NCBI GenBank assembly: GCA_016713235.1
Contig: JADJPN010000001.1
Span: 434,001 to 498,000, forward strand
Reading direction: 5' to 3'
Length of the DNA stretch: 64,000 bases
DNA from: Hyphomicrobiales bacterium
GTDB taxonomy: Bacteria; Pseudomonadota; Alphaproteobacteria; Rhizobiales; Xanthobacteraceae
The stretch's first letter is position 1, and the number at the start of each line of letters is the position of its first letter. Of the stretch, positions 63,815 through 64,000 are shown piece after piece. The position numbers were made by a program, and so were the translations under genes. Under the pieces are notes generated by a model. That model did not search any database. It was not told where the DNA came from and saw only the letters and a program-made list of their open reading frames with translations.

Positions 63815-64000
63815 ATGACCGCACTGATTAAGCAGCACCTGATCGACCCCGCCGTGTGCATCCGCTGCAATACATGCGAGGCGACTTGCCCGGTTGGCGC
63901 GGTCACGCATGACGCGAACAACTACGTGGTCGACGTCACGAAATGCAACTTCTGCATGGATTGCGTGGCACCCTGCCCAACCGGCTCGATCAATCACTTC
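63815..64000 (+). CDS. boxA: BoxA reductase subunit, N-terminal part
   Basis: The first 62 codons are in the window. They encode two 4Fe-4S ferredoxin motifs (C15, C18, C21, C25 and C44, C47, C50, C54). In BoxA this ferredoxin part precedes a flavin reductase domain that passes NADPH electrons to BoxB. The rest lies outside the window. AAGAG precedes ATG 63815. Confidence 0.92.
   Translation, partial: MTALIKQHLIDPAVCIRCNTCEATCPVGAVTHDANNYVVDVTKCNFCMDCVAPCPTGSINHF

Overview
The window is chromosomal DNA of an alphaproteobacterium. It most resembles Hyphomicrobiales of the Bradyrhizobiaceae/Xanthobacteraceae type. Evidence for this is the high-GC coding style, a pimFABCD-like operon, a Tad pilus locus of rhizobial layout, an aerobic benzoyl-CoA (box) cluster, an intergenic hairpin repeat common in that order, and a dispersed element I associate from memory with Bradyrhizobium genomes. 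Genes are densely packed. I see no rRNA, tRNA, transposase, phage gene or CRISPR array.

Layout. 1-2572: a tripartite tricarboxylate transporter (TctC partial, TctB, TctA). 2672-9311: an oxalate block: GntR regulator, oxalyl-CoA decarboxylase, formyl-CoA transferase, a 10-formyl-tetrahydrofolate hydrolase-like protein and formate-tetrahydrofolate ligase. 9374-13692: an OmpA-like protein, a LysR regulator, an ArnT-like glycosyltransferase and two small secreted paralogues. 13906-18191: a homoprotocatechuate meta-cleavage cluster (HpaR, FAH-family hydrolase, HpaF, HpaE, HpaD) around a divergent promoter. 18248-26488: Tad pilus genes (tadD, tadC, tadB, cpaF, cpaE, cpaD-like, cpaC, cpaB), all on the minus strand.

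26957-32636: a DSF-type signalling locus. It holds an RpfF-like synthase facing a two-gene unit, an RpfC-like hybrid kinase and a REC-PAS-GGDEF-EAL protein. 33106-42793: an IclR regulator divergent from a pimFABCD-like dicarboxylate beta-oxidation operon plus one more acyl-CoA dehydrogenase. 42875-43385: a non-coding element with a good promoter. 43392-47406: an SDR, an NhaD-like antiporter, an acyl-CoA carboxylase carboxyltransferase and a broken small biotin carrier. 47403-57078: two divergent branched-chain-type ABC transporters. 57099-64000: an aminoglycoside-kinase-like gene, boxR, benzoate-CoA ligase, boxC, boxB and the start of boxA.

The catabolic blocks fit together. Oxalate decarboxylation and BoxC ring cleavage both lead to one-carbon units at the formate level, and fhs can load formate on tetrahydrofolate. 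The Pim-type beta-oxidation genes could process the C6 dicarboxyl-CoA from the box route. These links are inferences.

The sequence shows many one-base indels inside otherwise well-conserved genes: frc, an acyl-CoA dehydrogenase, the carboxyltransferase, the biotin carrier (two), livM, the benzoate-CoA ligase and boxC. Most lie in or beside short base runs, and reading resumes perfectly afterwards. Assembly or sequencing error is the likeliest cause, so those genes are annotated across the shift. One nonsense codon (hpaF codon 9) is not explained by an indel.
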